A model generated the notes under the pieces. That model had not been told where the DNA came from. It ran no database searches and worked only from the letters and a program-made list of their open reading frames with translations. A stretch of 7,785 nt of DNA. Source: JBDKTH01 sp964558295 (GTDB lineage: Bacteria > Planctomycetota > Planctomycetia > Pirellulales > Thermoguttaceae). The translations under genes were made by a program, and so were the position numbers. This document shows, one piece after another, positions 6,668-7,785 of the stretch. How positions within the stretch are numbered: the stretch's first letter is position 1; every line of letters begins with the position of its first letter. The DNA is taken from assembly GCA_964558295.1 (NCBI GenBank), contig CAZLDQ010000243.1, forward strand, positions 1-7,785. The letters are read 5' to 3'.

Positions 6668-6710
6668 GGGTTTTTCCTACAAAACCGTCTATAGGTTTTC
6701 GTCAAAACCC
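6668..6710 (+). repeat. Four alternating complementary arms (GGTTTT/AAAACC)
   Basis: GGTTTT (6669-6674), AAAACC (6681-6686), GGTTTT (6694-6699) and AAAACC (6704-6709) follow one another. Arms 1 and 2 can pair with a 6-nt loop, and arms 3 and 4 with a CGTC tetraloop, or arms 2 and 3 can pair with a 7-nt loop. This is the topology of a transcription attenuator, although no strong U-run follows arm 4. On DNA it could equally be a tandem protein-binding site. Confidence 0.4.
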
Positions 6711-6740
6711 TTTCCAGAGTCCCACTTCATCTACCCCCCC

Positions 6741-6790
6741 TCGTCAGAGGTGCATGCTATATGGTATGCTACTAATGGAGAGTTCTCTCC
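6741..6790 (+). promoter_or_regulatory. Candidate promoter and operator-like palindrome before the pseudopilin gene
   Basis: TCGTCA (6741-6746) and TATGCT (6765-6770) are separated by 18 nt, each matching 4 of 6 consensus bases, with TGG before the -10 box. An overlapping alternative is TGC-TATATG (6755-6763). A perfect 6-bp-armed palindrome, GGAGAG-TT-CTCTCC (6777-6790), covers the expected transcription start. The direct repeat ATGCTA occurs at 6754 and 6766. Confidence 0.3.
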
Positions 6791-6820
6791 CCAAGATTAC
6801 TCGCGTGAGGGGGCGACCGT

Positions 6821-7360
6821 TTGCTCCAGTCATCGTTTTGGGCGCTGCCTTTGCCCACTTCCGCCCTACTTGGCGTCCTTGCCGGCGTGGTCTACCTAAT
6901 CGGCTGCATGCGAAGCCGACGCGGCGAGTTCGCGGCGATGGATGCCCTGATCATGGTCGTCCTGATGGCAGTCGTCACAGCCGTAACGATGCCGTTGCTG
7001 AGCGTCGCCGACGATCAAGCGAAAGCGACAACGCTAACCCAGAATCTGCGGACCTTCCGGACGCAAATCGAACGCTACAAGCTCGACCACGGTGGCCAAG
7101 TCCCACTGCTGTACCAAGGATCACTGCCTCAATTGCTTGAGGCGACCGATAAAGAAGGGATGCCGGGACCGCCCGGCAACGACCACCCGTTCGGTCCCTA
7201 CCTCTCCACGGGAATCCCGGTCAATCCGTACACCGGCTCAGCGAAGATCGAACTGACTGAGACCTTCCCGCCATCCCAACCCGGCACCTCCGGAGGATGG
7301 TTGTACCATCAAGCCACCGGACGCATTGCCGCCGATCAAGAAGGGTGGTTCGACAAATAG
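6821..7360 (+). CDS. Pseudopilin-like (type II secretion/type IV pilus GspG-like) protein, atypical N-terminus
   Basis: The C-terminal part resembles planctomycete GspG-type pseudopilins: an amphipathic helix (LRTFRTQIERYKLDHGGQVP, residues 76-95), then FGPYLSTGIPVNPYTGS (124-140) and a GWLYHQATGRI segment (159-169). Such proteins are inserted in the inner membrane, cleaved by prepilin peptidase and assembled into a short pseudopilus. A hydrophobic helix spans about 42-60. The cleavage motif is altered: RRGEFAAMD (33-41) has an extra Glu between the expected Gly and Phe; with F37 as +1, D41 takes the place of the usual Glu at +5. A second hydrophobic stretch (15-29) ending in LIGC precedes it, which is unusual. 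The TTG start at 6821 has GAGG (6807-6810) 10 nt upstream, and a stop codon lies just before it in frame. The ATG at 6908 would give a more ordinary 150-residue protein but has no Shine-Dalgarno. No other secretion genes are nearby. Confidence 0.7.
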   Translation: MLQSSFWALPLPTSALLGVLAGVVYLIGCMRSRRGEFAAMDALIMVVLMAVVTAVTMPLLSVADDQAKATTLTQNLRTFRTQIERYKLDHGGQVPLLYQGSLPQLLEATDKEGMPGPPGNDHPFGPYLSTGIPVNPYTGSAKIELTETFPPSQPGTSGGWLYHQATGRIAADQEGWFDK

Positions 7361-7364
7361 CCGA

Positions 7365-7550
7365 CTACCGCTCGACCAGTCCGAGATTGGCCACGATGAC
7401 ATCGCCGCCAGGGGTGAGGTTGCGGATTTTCTCGGCGATGACGGCTCGTTCCGAGACCGTAGCCTTCTTGAGTTTCCGCAAGTAGATGTTGAGCTTCTCG
7501 CGACGGTGACGACGACGTTTCAGTTCTTTGCGGCGTTCAGAGCACGACAC
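7365..7550 (-). CDS. Small highly basic protein, resembles planctomycete DUF6800-type family
   Basis: This 61-residue protein of unknown function begins with SERRKELKRRRHRREKL (4-20), has further Lys/Arg residues (KLKK, 26-29), and ends in a conserved-looking TVSERAVIAEKIRNLTPGG (31-49) and IVANLGL (52-58). I recall similar short proteins in Pirellulales annotated as DUF6800; this is from memory and needs a profile search. The basic helix suggests RNA, ribosome or DNA contact, which is inference only. The GTG at 7550 was chosen because AGGAA lies 6 nt upstream and the family motif follows at once. An in-frame GTG at 7637 would give 90 residues with an extension that looks unconserved and has a poor ribosome binding site. 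The stop codon is 4 nt from that of the convergent pseudopilin gene. Confidence 0.7.
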   Translation of the reverse strand: MSCSERRKELKRRRHRREKLNIYLRKLKKATVSERAVIAEKIRNLTPGGDVIVANLGLVER

Positions 7551-7556
7551 GATGAA

Positions 7557-7561
7557 TTCCT
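7557..7561 (-). promoter_or_regulatory. Ribosome binding site deciding the start of the small basic protein
   Basis: Read on the minus strand, AGGAA is followed 6 nt later by GTG at 7550. No comparable site precedes the upstream in-frame GTG at 7637. Confidence 0.5.
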
Positions 7562-7645
7562 GACTTCTCGGACCGATCGAAACTGGGATAGACCACGTTT
7601 CCTCAGGTGCGGTGCCAACGGTATTCTTCCGGGCCACCCCGCACG

Positions 7646-7667
7646 GCAGCGTTCTGCGAACCGCTGC
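7646..7667. promoter_or_regulatory. Strong hairpin at the presumed 5' end of the small-gene transcript
   Basis: GCAGCGTTC (7646-7654) pairs with GAACCGCTGC (7658-7667), giving 9 bp with a single bulged base and a 3-nt loop. On the minus strand it lies just downstream of the promoter at 7677-7705, so it would form the very 5' end of that mRNA. On the plus strand it is followed after 7 nt by TCTTTTT, so it might also end transcription from the pseudopilin gene, 285 nt upstream. Confidence 0.4.
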
Positions 7668-7676
7668 GAGCCCCTC

Positions 7677-7705
7677 TTTTTACCACATTCTTCGGTCTTG
7701 GTCAA
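7677..7705 (-). promoter_or_regulatory. Sigma70-type promoter of the small basic protein gene
   Basis: Read on the minus strand, TTGACC (7700-7705) and TAAAAA (7677-7682) are separated by exactly 17 nt, with TGG before the -10 box. These match 5 of 6 and 4 of 6 consensus bases plus an extended -10. It is the best promoter match in the window. Transcription would begin near 7670, giving a leader of about 120 nt to the GTG at 7550, or about 33 nt to the GTG at 7637. Confidence 0.55.
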
Positions 7706-7785
7706 TCCGACGCCGCCGCGGGGGGCGGAGTGGGGTGCACGTCAGCTTTTGCGCGCAGTGGCGGTGAGCGAGAAACGTCAATAGG

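Larger units (their letters stand above)
6468..6820. other. Structured intergenic region downstream of clpB, no gene seen
   Basis: This 353-nt gap contains no convincing reading frame; an Arg-rich frame at 6589-7140 is out of phase with the pseudopilin gene and has no domain. It contains several dyads: CTCGGC-TTT-GCCGGG (6492-6506), the palindrome at 6521-6544, GGAAGGCCTTCC (6616-6627), the four complementary arms at 6668-6710, and GGAGAG-TT-CTCTCC (6777-6790). An inverted pair of GGGTTTGACGAA-like elements lies at 6591-6602 and 6698-6710. The region could hold the clpB terminator, a small RNA, or the leader of the downstream gene; the sequence alone does not decide. Confidence 0.55.

Noticed and set aside
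6589..7140. 183-residue Arg/Pro-rich frame upstream of and overlapping the pseudopilin gene
   Set aside because: Composition is typical of a shifted frame, and the overlapping frame has a recognisable pseudopilin-like sequence.
7739..7780. Direct repeat ACGTCA at 7739 and 7775
   Set aside because: A 6-nt repeat 36 bp apart is not significant alone; the 7706-7785 end otherwise shows no gene or site I can support.

Overview
This window looks like chromosomal core sequence from a Planctomycetota bacterium, most likely of the Pirellulales type. The evidence is the flavour of the DnaK, ClpB and PheA proteins, a pseudopilin of a form common in that phylum, and a small Arg/Lys-rich protein that resembles a planctomycete-restricted family. 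This placement is from memory of such proteins, not from a search. The DNA is moderately GC-rich. I see no tRNA, rRNA, CRISPR array, insertion sequence or phage gene.

Layout. (1) 79-1212, minus strand: pheA, a chorismate mutase-like/prephenate dehydratase/ACT protein of phenylalanine synthesis. (2) 1213-1716: a 504-nt divergent intergenic region with a plausible pheA promoter and operator-like palindrome, a weaker dnaK promoter, and hairpins in the putative dnaK leader. (3) 1717-3636, plus strand: dnaK. (4) 3669-3705: a strong hairpin terminator. (5) 3810-6467, plus strand: clpB. (6) 6468-6820: a 353-nt gap unusually rich in dyad symmetry. (7) 6821-7360, plus strand: an atypical pseudopilin-like protein. 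(8) 7365-7550, minus strand: a small basic protein, convergent with the pseudopilin gene with 4 nt between stop codons, preceded by a convincing sigma70-type promoter at 7677-7705.

How the genes work together. DnaK and ClpB form the bacterial bi-chaperone disaggregase: DnaK loads aggregated protein onto the ClpB ring, which threads it through its pore. Their tandem placement makes sense, but grpE and dnaJ are absent here, no CIRCE operator is visible, and a terminator separates the two genes. PheA, the pseudopilin and the small protein look like unrelated neighbours.

I did not find a clear new multi-gene system. The points most worth a second look are a PheA chorismate mutase domain that has lost several catalytic residues, a DnaK with substitutions in the otherwise conserved DTHLGG segment, a pseudopilin with an altered cleavage motif and an extra hydrophobic N-terminus, and a four-arm attenuator-like set of complementary segments upstream of it.
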